NCBI GenBank assembly: GCA_016946835.1
Contig: JACVTC010000209.1
Span: forward strand, 102,501 to 166,500
Reading direction: 5' to 3'
Length of the DNA: 64,000 nucleotides
Source: Neocallimastix lanati (nom. inval.)
Lineage: Eukaryota; Neocallimastigomycota; Neocallimastigomycetes; Neocallimastigales; Neocallimastigaceae
The notes beneath the pieces were generated by a model. The model had not been told where the DNA came from. It did not search any database and was given only the letters and a program-made list of their open reading frames with translations. The translations under genes and the position numbers were made by a program. Positions 13,441 through 24,387 of this stretch are shown here, one piece after another (positions within the stretch are counted from its first letter, which is position 1; every line of letters begins with the position of its first letter).

Positions 13441-14480
13441 GTGAATTGAACTTTTTTTATATTTAATTTTTTTTAAAAAAATTTTTTTTTCTACAATGTA
13501 AAGAATATTTATATTGATAAATAAGAAAAGAAAATAGATTTATACATTCAATTATTTTCTTGATATATTAAAAAAATTAAGATACAAGAAAGTTATAATT
13601 TTTTTTAAATTAATAACAACGCCTATACATAATATCAATAGATAACTATCATCATATCATCATAACCTATTTATATATTATATATAATAAATTATAAATA
13701 TAATAAATTATAAATATACAAAAATTCATTTATCCTATTATAGATAAAAGAAATTTTCACATTAAAAAATAAATAAAATAGAAGAAAACATGATAAAATT
13801 TAAACAAAAAAAAAAAAAAACAATAATAATCTATAAATTAAAAAATTAAATAGTGAAAAAAAAAATAGTGACAATTAAAACGGGAAATGTAAATAAAAAA
13901 ATTTACATTAAGAAAGTAAAGAAAAAAAAAAAGATAAAATTTAATATATAATATAATTCAGTCTTTTTTTTTAAAAAATATATATTTATTATCTATATGT
14001 TAAAATTAAATTTGATTTTATTAAGAAAAATGAAGAAAAAAAGAAAGAATGAAATTGTATGAAAAAATAAATGCTTTTAGGTTTTATTCTTTTTTTTATA
14101 TAATAAGAAATAATTTATATATAATCTTTTAAAGGAATATATTATAAATTTTATTATTTTTTGGGAAGAAACTCAAAAAATAATATATATAAAACATAAA
14201 AACAAAAAATATAAAAATAATAATAAAAAAAAAAGAAAAAATAACTTATGAATAATTTAATAAAATTTTTTATATTTAATAAAAAAAAAAAAATTATAAT
14301 ATTGTTTTCATTTTTATTGCCTTTATTTTTTTTTTTTAAAAAAAAAAAAAGAAAAATAGACAATAAAATGGAAAATATAAAATACGAAGAAAAAAAGTTT
14401 TTTTTTTTTTTTTTTTTTTTTGTATTTTATATAATAAATAAAAATATACATATAAAATAATAATAATAAAAAAATAATAA

Positions 14481-14515
<35 letters not shown>

Positions 14516-14768
14516 ATTAATATGCTTTTTTTATATTTAGAACTATTGAAATAAAGAAGGTATTTGTGTCTGTATGTATCTGTGTGTGTGTGTGTTTTGA
14601 AAAAACTTTTTTTATTTTTATTTGATAGTTAACTATATTATATTGTTTATTTATTTTTATTTTTATTTTTTATAATTGGTAGAGTAGATAGTATTTTTTG
14701 ATAGAATGATTTATTTCAGTCAAGTTCAGATTCAAATTCAAATTCCAGTTCATTCAATTATAATAATT
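13441..14768. other. Gene-less interval, 3' of the A32-like gene
   Basis: AT-rich with long A and T runs (e.g. 14400-14420, 14486-14511). The last 60 nt before 14782 (after TTTATTTCAG at 14711-14720) read in one frame as a Ser/Asn-rich peptide (SSSDSNSNSSSFNYNNSNN). This may be part of an old low-complexity gene or LINE relic into which LINE3 went. I see no other gene. Confidence 0.5.
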
Positions 14769-14913
14769 CCAATAATATTAATTGGTATGAACTATATACC
14801 AAGCACTGGTGTTAGACAAGGATGCATAAAGATCTTGCTTCGGATCCCTCAGGTCACAGCCTTAATCGTAATTACTGGAATCATGCTTTAAGGAATATTA
14901 GTCTTAGATCCAC
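14769..14913 (+). repeat. Left copy of 145-bp target-site duplication flanking LINE1
   Basis: Perfectly identical to 19884-20028, the sequence that directly follows the poly-A tail of LINE1. It contains the LINE3 5' piece, the 13-bp LINE2 duplication and the first 88 nt of LINE2. Confidence 0.9.
14782..14825 (+). mobile_element. Displaced 5' end of LINE3 (chimeric junction)
   Basis: Positions 14782-14807 match 26 of 26 nt in the LINE1 ORF at 18401-18426 (coding for LGMNYIPST). They join abruptly at 14807/14808 to GGTGTTAGACAAGGATGC, which codes for the GVRQGC motif of a LINE RT. The rest of LINE3 resumes at 22588 beyond the LINE2 insertion. The whole stretch is duplicated at 19897-19940 by the LINE1 insertion. 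Confidence 0.7.
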
Positions 14914-17900
14914 CCCAATGAAGTGGACTGTTTTTCCAGGTCCATGGAGGGTTGATGGAAAAGGAATAACCTATATCAGGTGTACTAATTACAGCTTTCT
15001 GTGATTCTGATGATAATCAATGGTTATCCTTTCTAAAGTGGCTTCTAGTACGAAGAGAGAAATCTGGAATACTGGAAGACTGTAGAAAGTGAACTTGACG
15101 TTCTATAATGTCTTAAACTGGATATGTAGTAACATTGGAGTTGTATAATTAATAATATCATGTAGTTTCTACATATTATCATTGTAATGAATCTATTGTA
15201 TTTTTACTTTAGCATTATTTTGTATATGTTTTTTTCTATAGTATTATTTATACTCTCATGTAGCTATTGTAAAATGGAAATGTAGGAGATTGATTCACTC
15301 CAAAGCTTGTGTTTGAGACATTATTTAACGGATGGGAATCTTTTTATAGTTTTTCACAACTATTATTTCATTTACATTTAAATTTTATATTATATATGAT
15401 TATTTTACAGAAATTTTTACATAAAACAGGAATTTATAATTGAAAATCATTAATTAAAAACTAGTCAACACAAAAAGAAAGAATAACAAACAAGTTTTAG
15501 CAAACAATATACACGAAAGAGAAGACAACAGCAATAAATTTTTATTTTTTTTAATTTTTTAATTTTTTACTAATTTTATTTTTTTTTTTATTTTTATATT
15601 ACACTTACCTTTTATTAATATAGATAAGTTTTTTATTTTATTATGTCAACTATACGAAGAGGTCTGCGACTTTATGGTCCTGACCATGATAAATTTGTTT
15701 TAATTTTCATTCATGATCTTGAATCTTGGACTGAAAGTAGACTATGGGAATTTTTAAGCAAAAAGATATCAAATTGTAATGAAGTTGTTCATGGAATCGT
15801 TAAAAAACACTATATTAATATGGAAAACTACTTCATCCTAAGAGTTAACTATAATAATTGTACTGATTATTTGAAGGTTATTTATTTGATTACTAAGCAC
15901 TTACCTGTTAAAAGAATAAAATGGAAGATTACTTCAAGGATACGCACATTTAGCAATGTTAATCATAATAGAACCAGGTATTATTCTGAACCCTCAATCC
16001 CCATCTCTGAAAGCCTCCTGTATGCTAACCCTTTTTCGAATACTAAATATTTCAACCTCTGTATTAGCTGGAACATAAATGGTTGGAATTCTGAAAAACG
16101 TGACGGACTTACCAATTTTAATTCAATCTTTAATCCTATTTGTATTTGTCTTCAAGAAGTCGGTAATAGTTCATTCCTTAACTCCTTTTCTAACTCATAT
16201 CCATTCCTTAATCATTATAGAACAGTACTGAGACGTGCGGACAAAAAAATCCCTGGTATGAGGGGCCTTTATATAGGTGTGCACTCCTCCTGCCAATTCA
16301 CTAATGATGATTTTGAATATAGATATATACTCTCAGTAAATATATTCTCTTTTTGGGGTGTCAGATGTTCTTTAGGGAACATTTACATCCCTAGCAAAAA
16401 ACACAAAGACTCTAGAGAAAAAGCGGAAACTGATTTTGCTAATTGGCTCAAGAACCATCAGAATAACCCTTCGGCTATTGTTGGTGATTTCAATATGACT
16501 AAGCAACAACTCAAAGATCTCATTCTTAGAATTTCCCCTCAATGGTTTCTTATGGATATGGTTGGTCATCAATTTACTTGGTCTAATGGTGGAAAGAATT
16601 CTTGTATTGATTTTATAGTAGTGAACGATAAATTAAGAAATTATCTGAATATTGCTTCTGTATGCTACTCTTTTAATGACATCTCTGACCATTTACCACT
16701 TATTCTTTCTTGTAAAAAAATATCTCCTGATGGTTTTGTTACTCCTCCTCGGGATAAACAAATTAAGTGGTCTAATCGAATTTGTAGGGATAAACGTGAA
16801 GCAATCTTCTCTCATAATAAATTCACATGTTTACTGGATGAATTTGAACATTATGATAATCTAGACTCTAATACAATGGTTAAAAAACTTCTTGACACAG
16901 CAAATAAAATAGGCGATGATATTCAAGCAAGAGTTCCTACAAATTTACAGGGTTCAGCGTTCCATTGTCCTGCTTATATTAAGAAATTATCACATGAAAA
17001 ACATTTATTTTATAAAAGGATTAAAAATTTTAAACTTAGTAATGATTTGTCAAATCTTCAAGAATTTTGTGATCTCTCAAAAGAATATAGAGTTCTTTCT
17101 GATTATATCATTAGTATTAAAAGAAATATTAGGAATATTAGATTTAAAAATTTGATTCATTCCATCGGCGAATGTTTCTTAAAAAATGATGCCCAGCGTG
17201 GTTGGTCTGGACTTAAGAAAATTTCTAAACCTTCTTACTCTCCTTCCCAATCACCTGTATACATTAAAGATAAAGAAGGTAATGTTCTAGTATCCCAAGA
17301 AGATCAACTCAATCGTTTTGCAGAACACTATGAAGAACTTGCTTCTGATATAACTGGTCACAGTCTTAATGAAAATTATTGGAAAAGAATACTTAATAAT
17401 TCTTCTACTCCTCAGGAATCATGGGATATTAATCAACCTATTTCCATGTCAGAAATTCATTCAACTGTTCTTTCAATGAAAAATAACAAAGCACCTGGTC
17501 CTGATGGTATACCTACAGAATTTTTTAAAGCATTTTTTAATTCTGAGAGTAGAAATTCTTCTCAGGATGATTCTAATCAAGAGGTTACTTATTCCGATTG
17601 TGCAAAGTGTCTGTTATTACTTTTTAATAAAATTTGGGATGGTGACTTTCCTAATGAATGGAACTCTGCTTCTATTGTTTCTATTCCTAAAAAAGGGGAT
17701 CTTTCAGATTGTAATAATTATCGTGGTATTTCACTCATCAATGTAGGTTTAAAAATTCTATCAAAAATTGTCACTAAAAGAATATCGGACTATGCTTTTT
17801 CTAATGGAATAATTAGACCAGAACAGTTTGGTTTTAGAAATAAAGAAGAATGTATTAGTTTATTTGTATCCATTCGTGAAATTTGTCAAAGAAGAAAATT

Positions 17901-19815
17901 TAAGGATAAATTTACCTTTCTTGCCTTTCTTGACCTTAAAAAAGCTTATGATTCAGTTCCAATTTACAATATACTTACTAAACTAGATAATCTTGGTATT
18001 CGTGGTAAATGCCTTCAATTCATTACTAATCTATACCTTACCTCGAAAGCTCGTGCAATCTTTAATGGTAAACTTTCAAAAGAATTTCCAATACACCGTG
18101 GTGTTCGCCAAGGGTGTCCTCTCTCACCTATCTTATTCAATATATTTATCAATGATATTTTTGATAAATGTAAAAGATATGGTGTGATTACTGAAAAGAA
18201 AAAGTGTTGTGGTGGATTATTTGCTGATGATATTGTATTATTAGCTCCTACAAAATCTTCACTTAAAAACCTTTTGAATATTGCTCATGATTGGGGTATT
18301 AAAAATGAAATGACCTTTGGAATCAATAAATGCGCTACACTAGTTGTTAAACCAAAGAATTTTATTCCTTCAAGACATTATGAAAATCCTACATTTAGAC
18401 TTGGTATGAACTATATACCAAGCACTAATCAATATACATATCTTGGTATACCTTTTAATGAATCGTTGGATTTAAAACCTATTATTGCTAAGATGAACAG
18501 TAAAATTAATTATACAGTTAACTCTTTCTTTAGATTTTTAACCAATAGGAATGTTCCTTTCTACTTTAAAACTCGTATACTAGTTTCTTTTGTCCTTAGT
18601 TCAGTTCTTTATTATGCTCCCTTACTTGGTTCAAATAAAAAGAATACTGAAAAAGCTCAAACTGCTTTTAATCGAGGTTTGTATTGGAGTTTCGGGTTTA
18701 AAAATAAAACCTCCAATACTTCAATTTACAATATGTCTAAGGAACTTTCTATACCTCCTATAGCTAGTTTTTGTGCTAAGGCGATGATTCGATGCTTTAA
18801 AAAGTGGAAAGATTCTTCTTGTATTATTTCTCATTTAGTCAAAAATATACCTACACTTTCTCACTATTCATGGACGAAAAAAGCACGGAGTTTAGCAGTA
18901 CACAAGCACAGTAATAAACTTCCTGGAGAAATAAGGAAGTTTTACTGGGAAAATATTCATTATTCAAGCACTCCTGCGATCAGATCTACAAAATACAAGA
19001 AATTTAAATTTGGTTTTAAAAAATTTATTCATCGTCTATCACTTAAATATTCACAATTTTCTCTTGGATTTTTTTGGATTGGACGAATTAAATGTGGATT
19101 CAAATTTGATGTAAAAACGTATGTTAAAAGTAATCTAGTATCAGAAAATTGCCCAACATACTGCCCTTGTTGTGGTGAGAGTAACAGCATACCTAGTTTT
19201 ACACACTGGATACTTTTATGTCCTAAATTTGAAGAATTTAGGCAACATTTCATTCCCTTTGTTGATGAAATTTTTATTAATTTTTCTCTAATTGTTCATG
19301 AGAAATCATTGAACATTCCTGATGATAAAGAGGAAGATTTTGATGATAATATCAATTTTTACGTGCTGTGTATCCTTCTTGGCGGAAATGCAGTATTTGA
19401 AATCTTAAAGATCGGCTCGGGGGAAAGAAGGCGACTTATTAATAATATTTTTCAATCACCTTCGAACGAGTCTTCTTTCCCGATTTCATTTTTTGTGGGG
19501 CTTGCGGAATTCCTTACTAACGTTATGCCTATTGTGATTGGTGATTTTTACACCATGATCGATTTGTATAGTGTTAGACCTACCGTTGTCAAGAGTGTCG
19601 ACGTCGTAACGATAAGGCAAAGAAGAAATTCTGATACAGATTCGAATGATAATTTTCATCCACATGGGGTTATCTTCGATGAATGGGAAGAGTTAGAGGC
19701 CTTTTCGTCCTCGAAGCTCATAACGTAGTTTTTTAATATTAATATAAAAAAATTTCATGTATTTAAATTTCATGTATTTTTTAAAAAAATATTATTAAAT
19801 AAAGTTTATTCCTAG

Positions 19816-19883
<68 letters not shown>
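14914..19883 (+). mobile_element. LINE1: full-length non-LTR retrotransposon, 4970 bp
   Basis: A complete element: about 730 nt of 5' UTR (14914-15642), a single long ORF (15643-19728), a 3' UTR with AATAAA at 19799-19804 and GTCT directly before a 65-nt poly-A tail (19819-19883). It is bounded by a perfect 145-bp direct repeat (14769-14913 and 19884-20028). The perfect repeat and uninterrupted ORF indicate a recent insertion into the 5' part of LINE2. Confidence 0.92.
15643..19728 (+). CDS. LINE1 polyprotein: endonuclease and reverse transcriptase, 1361 aa
   Basis: One ORF encodes an apurinic-type (EEP fold) endonuclease followed by a reverse transcriptase, for target-primed reverse transcription in the nucleus. 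Endonuclease marks: SWNINGW (about 141), LQEVG (about 170), VGDFNM (about 280) and SDHLPL (about 349). RT marks: NNKAPGPDGIP (about 615), FLDLKKAYDS (about 763), GVRQGCPLSP (about 820) and the catalytic FADD (about 860). A Cys/His cluster, CPTYCPCCGE with a later HW and C near 1170-1195, resembles the zf-RVT finger of other LINEs. The first ~135 residues are unassigned and the C-terminus is acidic. All catalytic residues I can identify are present and there are no internal stops, so it may be active. No gag-like ORF1 or RNase H domain is evident. Clade not determined. Confidence 0.93.
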   Translation: MSTIRRGLRLYGPDHDKFVLIFIHDLESWTESRLWEFLSKKISNCNEVVHGIVKKHYINMENYFILRVNYNNCTDYLKVIYLITKHLPVKRIKWKITSRIRTFSNVNHNRTRYYSEPSIPISESLLYANPFSNTKYFNLCISWNINGWNSEKRDGLTNFNSIFNPICICLQEVGNSSFLNSFSNSYPFLNHYRTVLRRADKKIPGMRGLYIGVHSSCQFTNDDFEYRYILSVNIFSFWGVRCSLGNIYIPSKKHKDSREKAETDFANWLKNHQNNPSAIVGDFNMTKQQLKDLILRISPQWFLMDMVGHQFTWSNGGKNSCIDFIVVNDKLRNYLNIASVCYSFNDISDHLPLILSCKKISPDGFVTPPRDKQIKWSNRICRDKREAIFSHNKFTCLLDEFEHYDNLDSNTMVKKLLDTANKIGDDIQARVPTNLQGSAFHCPAYIKKLSHEKHLFYKRIKNFKLSNDLSNLQEFCDLSKEYRVLSDYIISIKRNIRNIRFKNLIHSIGECFLKNDAQRGWSGLKKISKPSYSPSQSPVYIKDKEGNVLVSQEDQLNRFAEHYEELASDITGHSLNENYWKRILNNSSTPQESWDINQPISMSEIHSTVLSMKNNKAPGPDGIPTEFFKAFFNSESRNSSQDDSNQEVTYSDCAKCLLLLFNKIWDGDFPNEWNSASIVSIPKKGDLSDCNNYRGISLINVGLKILSKIVTKRISDYAFSNGIIRPEQFGFRNKEECISLFVSIREICQRRKFKDKFTFLAFLDLKKAYDSVPIYNILTKLDNLGIRGKCLQFITNLYLTSKARAIFNGKLSKEFPIHRGVRQGCPLSPILFNIFINDIFDKCKRYGVITEKKKCCGGLFADDIVLLAPTKSSLKNLLNIAHDWGIKNEMTFGINKCATLVVKPKNFIPSRHYENPTFRLGMNYIPSTNQYTYLGIPFNESLDLKPIIAKMNSKINYTVNSFFRFLTNRNVPFYFKTRILVSFVLSSVLYYAPLLGSNKKNTEKAQTAFNRGLYWSFGFKNKTSNTSIYNMSKELSIPPIASFCAKAMIRCFKKWKDSSCIISHLVKNIPTLSHYSWTKKARSLAVHKHSNKLPGEIRKFYWENIHYSSTPAIRSTKYKKFKFGFKKFIHRLSLKYSQFSLGFFWIGRIKCGFKFDVKTYVKSNLVSENCPTYCPCCGESNSIPSFTHWILLCPKFEEFRQHFIPFVDEIFINFSLIVHEKSLNIPDDKEEDFDDNINFYVLCILLGGNAVFEILKIGSGERRRLINNIFQSPSNESSFPISFFVGLAEFLTNVMPIVIGDFYTMIDLYSVRPTVVKSVDVVTIRQRRNSDTDSNDNFHPHGVIFDEWEELEAFSSSKLIT

Positions 19884-19885
<2 letters not shown>

Positions 19886-20028
19886 AATAATATTAATTGG
19901 TATGAACTATATACCAAGCACTGGTGTTAGACAAGGATGCATAAAGATCTTGCTTCGGATCCCTCAGGTCACAGCCTTAATCGTAATTACTGGAATCATG
20001 CTTTAAGGAATATTAGTCTTAGATCCAC
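19884..20028 (+). repeat. Right copy of the 145-bp LINE1 target-site duplication
   Basis: Identical base for base to 14769-14913. It begins immediately after the LINE1 poly-A, as expected for the downstream copy. Confidence 0.9.
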
Positions 20029-22405
20029 TACCTGGAATATAAATGGTCCTATTACGATTGAAGATATTAAAAAAACTATTTCATCGATGAAAAATAACAA
20101 AGCACCCGGCCCCGATGGTATTCCGATTGAATTCTACAAAGCTCTTTTTTGTAACGAAGAATTACTAGAATCACATCCTGCTGCTGGAAAGTGTCTAAAA
20201 TTGATATTTAATAAAATATGGAATGGGTCATTTCCTAAAAAATGGAACTCAGCTTCTATTGTATCAATTCCTAAGAAGGGTGACCTATCAGATTGTAGTA
20301 ATTATCGAGGTATTTCTCTCATTAACGTTAGACTAAAAATCATTTCAAAAATTATAACAGATAGAATATCTACTTACGCACTCTCACACAATTTCATTAG
20401 ACCTGAACAATTTGGATTTCGCAACCGCGAAGAATGCATTAGTTTATTCATTTCAGTTAGAGAAATTTGTCAAAGAAGAAAATTCCAAGGAAAATTCACA
20501 TATTTAGCTTTTTTAGATCTTAAAAAAGCTTATGATTCAGTTCCTATTTTTAACATTCTTACTAAATTATATCACTATGGAGTACGCGGTAAATGTTTTG
20601 ATTTTCTTTGTAATTTATATACTTCATCTAAAGCACGTGCTCGATTTGCTTCAATGTTATTAAATGAATTTCCTATTAAAAGAGGTGTTCGTCAAGGTTG
20701 TCCTTTATCTCCAATCTTATTCAATTTATTCATCAATGATATACTAAATGACTGTGAAAAGTATGGTGTTAATGTTGGAAGAAAAAAGTGTTGTGGTGGA
20801 CTCTTTGCTGATGATGTTGTTCTCATTGCTCCAAGTGCAAAAAATTTAGAAAAATTATTAAAAAAGGTACATAAATGGGCTAATTTAAATGAAATGACTT
20901 TTGGTATTGAAAAGTGTGCAACTATGGTTATAAAACCAATGAACTTCCAACCTCCTCCAAACTATAGTGATCCAACCTTCTATTTAGGAAAGAATGATAT
21001 TCCTAAAGTTTCTAGTTATGTCTATCTTGGTATTCCTTTTTCAGATGATCTCCTACTAGAACACATTATATCTCACATGCATTTTAAAGTTAGAAAATCC
21101 CTTCTTTCATTTACACGTTTCTTTTCAAATAAACTTATTCCTATTGTATACAAGAAAAAAGTTCTTCAATCCTTTGTTATTAGTAAAGTAATTTATTATT
21201 CTCCTTTACTTGGTTCAAACAAATCTAGAACGGCTAGAATTCAAACATTAATTAATACTGGTCTATTTTGGTGTATCGGTTCCTTCTCTAAAAATGGTAA
21301 AACAAATACAGAAAACAATGACTATATTAGACATAATTCAACAATGAGTACTTATGCTTTATCTCGAGATCTAAGCATCCCTCCTATTGCTGGTATCTGC
21401 GCAGCCTTACAGATTAAATCATTTGCAAAATGGAGTAAATCAAACTGTATCATAAAGGATCTTATTAAATCTATTCCCAAAATGCCTTATTATTCCTGGA
21501 CTAAAGAATCTAGAACACTATATAAAAAAATCAAAAAATATAAATGTGTAAAATATGACGATATTATAGAACGTTACTGGAAATCAGTTTCCAGATTTCA
21601 AGGTATTAAAGGTCAAAACTACGATAGTAACAAGTTCTCAAACAATAAAGCTATAATAATGCTTAGCTTAAAATATCCCCAATTCAACTTAGGATTTTCG
21701 TGGATTATACGTTTACGCTGTGGTTATAAATACAATACTACTATTGCTATTAGAATGGGTAGAGTTTCAGAAGATTGTCCAAAGTCCTGCCCATGTTGTG
21801 GTGAAGGTAATCAATCTTTTGAACATTGGATTTTTAAATGCGATGCTCTTGCATCTTTTAGATGGAATTCTTTAAATTTCATCGATGATCTCTATGTTTT
21901 ATTCCTTAGGAAGATTAGAGCGTTTAATCCTCTTTCTTCCTATGACTCTATTTCTGATTTTGAAGATTATATCAATCATTATATATACTTGTTCCTTCTT
22001 GGTGGGACTTTAGTTTTAAATGAACTACATTTCGATAGTGGGGAACAGAGACATTTAAATGAACTACTTTTCAAAGGTTCATCTGAGTCACCTGTTCCAA
22101 AAATTGTGGGCTTGGCGGAATTCTTAACAAATGCAATACCTATCATAAGTAGTTCGTTTGAGCTATTATTTGATAGGTATTGCAAAATATCAAACTTAAC
22201 CAAGAGCGTCGACGTCGTACTGATAAGGCATAATGAAAATACAGGATTATCATCTATTACTACGAAGGGTGATTCTCGCCCTAGTAGCTCAATAAATGAT
22301 GAATCCGGGGAGAGTTTAGTGGACACCACACTATCTATTTTAAGGATGTTACTTCTAAATTTTATTTCTTTTTTATTTGATAGGAAGGGTAAAATTCCCG
22401 CATAG
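19937..22405 (+). CDS. LINE2 reverse transcriptase, N-terminally truncated (822 aa frame)
   Basis: The frame is open from the target duplication onward. The apparent ATG at 19937 belongs to the duplicated GGATGC and is not the element's own start. RT motifs in order: NNKAPGPDGIP, FLDLKKAYDS, GVRQGCPLSP and FADD (FADDVVLIAP). They are followed by the shared C-terminal region with CPKSCPCCGE plus HW and C. It ends with TAG at 22403-22405. The C-terminus (GESLVDTTLSILRMLL...) differs from LINE1 and LINE3, so this is a separate subfamily. Without the endonuclease it is unlikely to move on its own. No internal stop codons, so young. Confidence 0.88.
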   Translation: MHKDLASDPSGHSLNRNYWNHALRNISLRSTTWNINGPITIEDIKKTISSMKNNKAPGPDGIPIEFYKALFCNEELLESHPAAGKCLKLIFNKIWNGSFPKKWNSASIVSIPKKGDLSDCSNYRGISLINVRLKIISKIITDRISTYALSHNFIRPEQFGFRNREECISLFISVREICQRRKFQGKFTYLAFLDLKKAYDSVPIFNILTKLYHYGVRGKCFDFLCNLYTSSKARARFASMLLNEFPIKRGVRQGCPLSPILFNLFINDILNDCEKYGVNVGRKKCCGGLFADDVVLIAPSAKNLEKLLKKVHKWANLNEMTFGIEKCATMVIKPMNFQPPPNYSDPTFYLGKNDIPKVSSYVYLGIPFSDDLLLEHIISHMHFKVRKSLLSFTRFFSNKLIPIVYKKKVLQSFVISKVIYYSPLLGSNKSRTARIQTLINTGLFWCIGSFSKNGKTNTENNDYIRHNSTMSTYALSRDLSIPPIAGICAALQIKSFAKWSKSNCIIKDLIKSIPKMPYYSWTKESRTLYKKIKKYKCVKYDDIIERYWKSVSRFQGIKGQNYDSNKFSNNKAIIMLSLKYPQFNLGFSWIIRLRCGYKYNTTIAIRMGRVSEDCPKSCPCCGEGNQSFEHWIFKCDALASFRWNSLNFIDDLYVLFLRKIRAFNPLSSYDSISDFEDYINHYIYLFLLGGTLVLNELHFDSGEQRHLNELLFKGSSESPVPKIVGLAEFLTNAIPIISSSFELLFDRYCKISNLTKSVDVVLIRHNENTGLSSITTKGDSRPSSSINDESGESLVDTTLSILRMLLLNFISFLFDRKGKIPA

Positions 22406-22587
22406 TACAACTTGCCGAAATACATAGTATTTTCGAGCTTTTTTATTTTTTATTTTTTATTTTTTAATTTTTATTTTTAATTTCTAATGTACTTTTCACC
22501 TACATGTATTTTTTAAAATAAAATTTAATAAAGTTTTTGGAAGTGTATTCTCTTCCCTGTCTAAAAAAAAAAAAAAAAAAAAAAAAA
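19941..22587 (+). mobile_element. LINE2: 5'-truncated LINE inserted into LINE3
   Basis: LINE2 starts at ATAAAGATCTTGC, inside the linker before the RT domain, so its endonuclease is missing. It ends in AATAAA, GTCT and a 25-nt poly-A (22563-22587). The 13-bp TAGACAAGGATGC flanks it at 19928-19940 and 22588-22600 as a target-site duplication. A second copy of its first 88 nt (14826-14913) sits left of LINE1 because LINE1 landed inside it. Confidence 0.88.
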
Positions 22588-24220
22588 TAGACAAGGATGC
22601 CCTCTTTCTCCTATTTTATTCAATTTGTTCATTAATGATATACTGGATAATTGTGATAAGTATGGTGTATATTTAGATTCTCAATATTGTTGTGGTGGAC
22701 TTTTTGCGGATGATATTGTTTTAGTTGCTCCATCTAAACAAGCTCTTAAGAAAATTTTGAATAAAGTTCATGAATGGGCTATTAAAAATGAAATGACTTT
22801 TGGAATTAATAAGTGTGCTACTCTTGTTGTAAAACCAATTAACTTTGTTAAACCGATAAATTATGAAGATCCATCTTTCTTTATTGGTAGTAAAAAATTA
22901 CCTAAAACTGACAACTATACCTATCTTGGTATTCCTTTTGATGAATCTTTATCACTGAAACCTATACAATCCAAATTAAACAGTAATTTAAATGTCAATT
23001 TAAATTTGTACTTTCGATTTCTTATTAATAAATCTGTTCCTCTCCCATTGAAGAAATATGTTTTAATTTCGTTTATTCTTAGTCTTGTTATATATTATGC
23101 TCCTCTCTTTGGTTCAAATAAGAGCAGATGTTCTAAAGCTCAAAAAATTATTAATAGAGGACTTTATTGGAGTTACGGATTTAAATCTCGCAATTCCTCT
23201 GTTAGTCTCTATAATATTACTCGTGAATTGAGAATACCTCCTCTTTCAGCTGTCTGTGCTATATCTCAATTACGTTGCTTTAGAAAATGGAAAAACTCAT
23301 CATGTATTATTAATCATCTCACTAATAATATTCCTACTATGTCACATTATTCATGGACTAAAGAATCAAGGACTTTGGATAAGAAATTAAATGGTAAGAA
23401 AACAAGTGAAATAAAAAAGTTTTATTGGGAAAGAGATGTCTTCAAAACCTCAAAAGCTAAAAAAGCAATTATTTACAAGGAGAATGATTTTGGATTTATT
23501 TCAGAAATCAGAAACTTAACATTTCAATATCCTAAGTATCAATTAGGATTCTTTTGGATTTCTCGAATTAGGTGTGGTTTTAAATTTGACATTAGTATTT
23601 CCATTAAAAGAAAAATCGTCTCAGAAGATTGCCCTAAATGTTGCCATTGTTGTGGTGTTAGTGTACCTAGCTTTTCTCACTGGATCTTTGCCTGTAAAGA
23701 ATTGGAAAATTACAGAAATAAATCTTTACCTTTTCTAGATGATCTCTTTTTGAAGTTTGCATTGATAATTGAACAAAAATCCTTGGATGTTTCTTTTGAT
23801 TCAGAAAAGGATTATGATAATAATATTTATTATTATATATTGAGTGCACTTCTTGGTGGGCGTTCAATATATTCAAAAATTAAAGTTAATGATGGGGAAC
23901 AAAGACAATTAGTTGACAATATTTTTAAACAAAGTTCAACTTCGTCAACTGTTCCGTATTTTGTGGGGATTACGGAGTTTCTAACAAACGTAATACCATT
24001 AATTTGTCGATCTTTTAGTTTGATGATGAAATGGTATTCCGTTGAATCTACCGTTACCAAGAGCGTCGACGTCGAAATGATAAGGCATGGATTTTCACCT
24101 CCAGATACAGATTCGATTGATAACACTAATACTGAAATTATTACTCACAATAATGGACGTGGTGTTATTATCGAGGAATGGGAAAAGTTAGAGGCTATTG
24201 CTTCTAACGCACTTTTATAA
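22588..24220 (+). pseudogene. LINE3 RT C-terminal half, truncated and split
   Basis: The open frame begins inside the RT at RQGCPLSPILFNLFINDI and carries FADDIVLVAP (the catalytic Asp pair), the YLGIPF block, and CPKCCHCCG with HW and C. It ends in TAA at 24218-24220 after the SVDVEMIRH and EEWEKLEAI motifs shared with LINE1. The endonuclease and RT palm 5' half are absent because of 5' truncation at insertion, and LINE2 later split the remainder. The start codon-like TTG at 22625 is not a real start. Confidence 0.85.
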
Positions 24221-24325
24221 TTTTATAATATATAATATTTTATTTCATGTATTTTATTTGTTATTTTTTCATTTAATTTCATGTAATTTTATTATTATTA
24301 TAAATTAAATAAAGTTTTCTCTAAG

Positions 24326-24385
<60 letters not shown>
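22588..24385 (+). mobile_element. LINE3: 3' part of an older, 5'-truncated LINE
   Basis: Continues the LINE3 sequence begun at 14782-14825. Across the LINE2 insertion the reading resumes at the duplicated TAGACAAGGATGC, restoring GVRQGCPLSP. Ends with AATAAAG, TAAGTCT and about 58 A (24328-24385). To its right the sequence is the 3' flank of LRR unit A. Confidence 0.85.

Positions 24386-24387
<2 letters not shown>

Noticed and set aside
21979-22425. 148-aa minus-strand ORF opposite the LINE2 C-terminus, and similar antisense frames at 19029, 23667, 23833 and 47269
   Set aside because: Shadows of the LINE coding strand without recognisable domains or conserved starts.
22625-22627. Start codon for the LINE3 RT frame
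   Set aside because: It is TTG, and the frame is open upstream to the LINE2 poly-A. The true start is lost by truncation.
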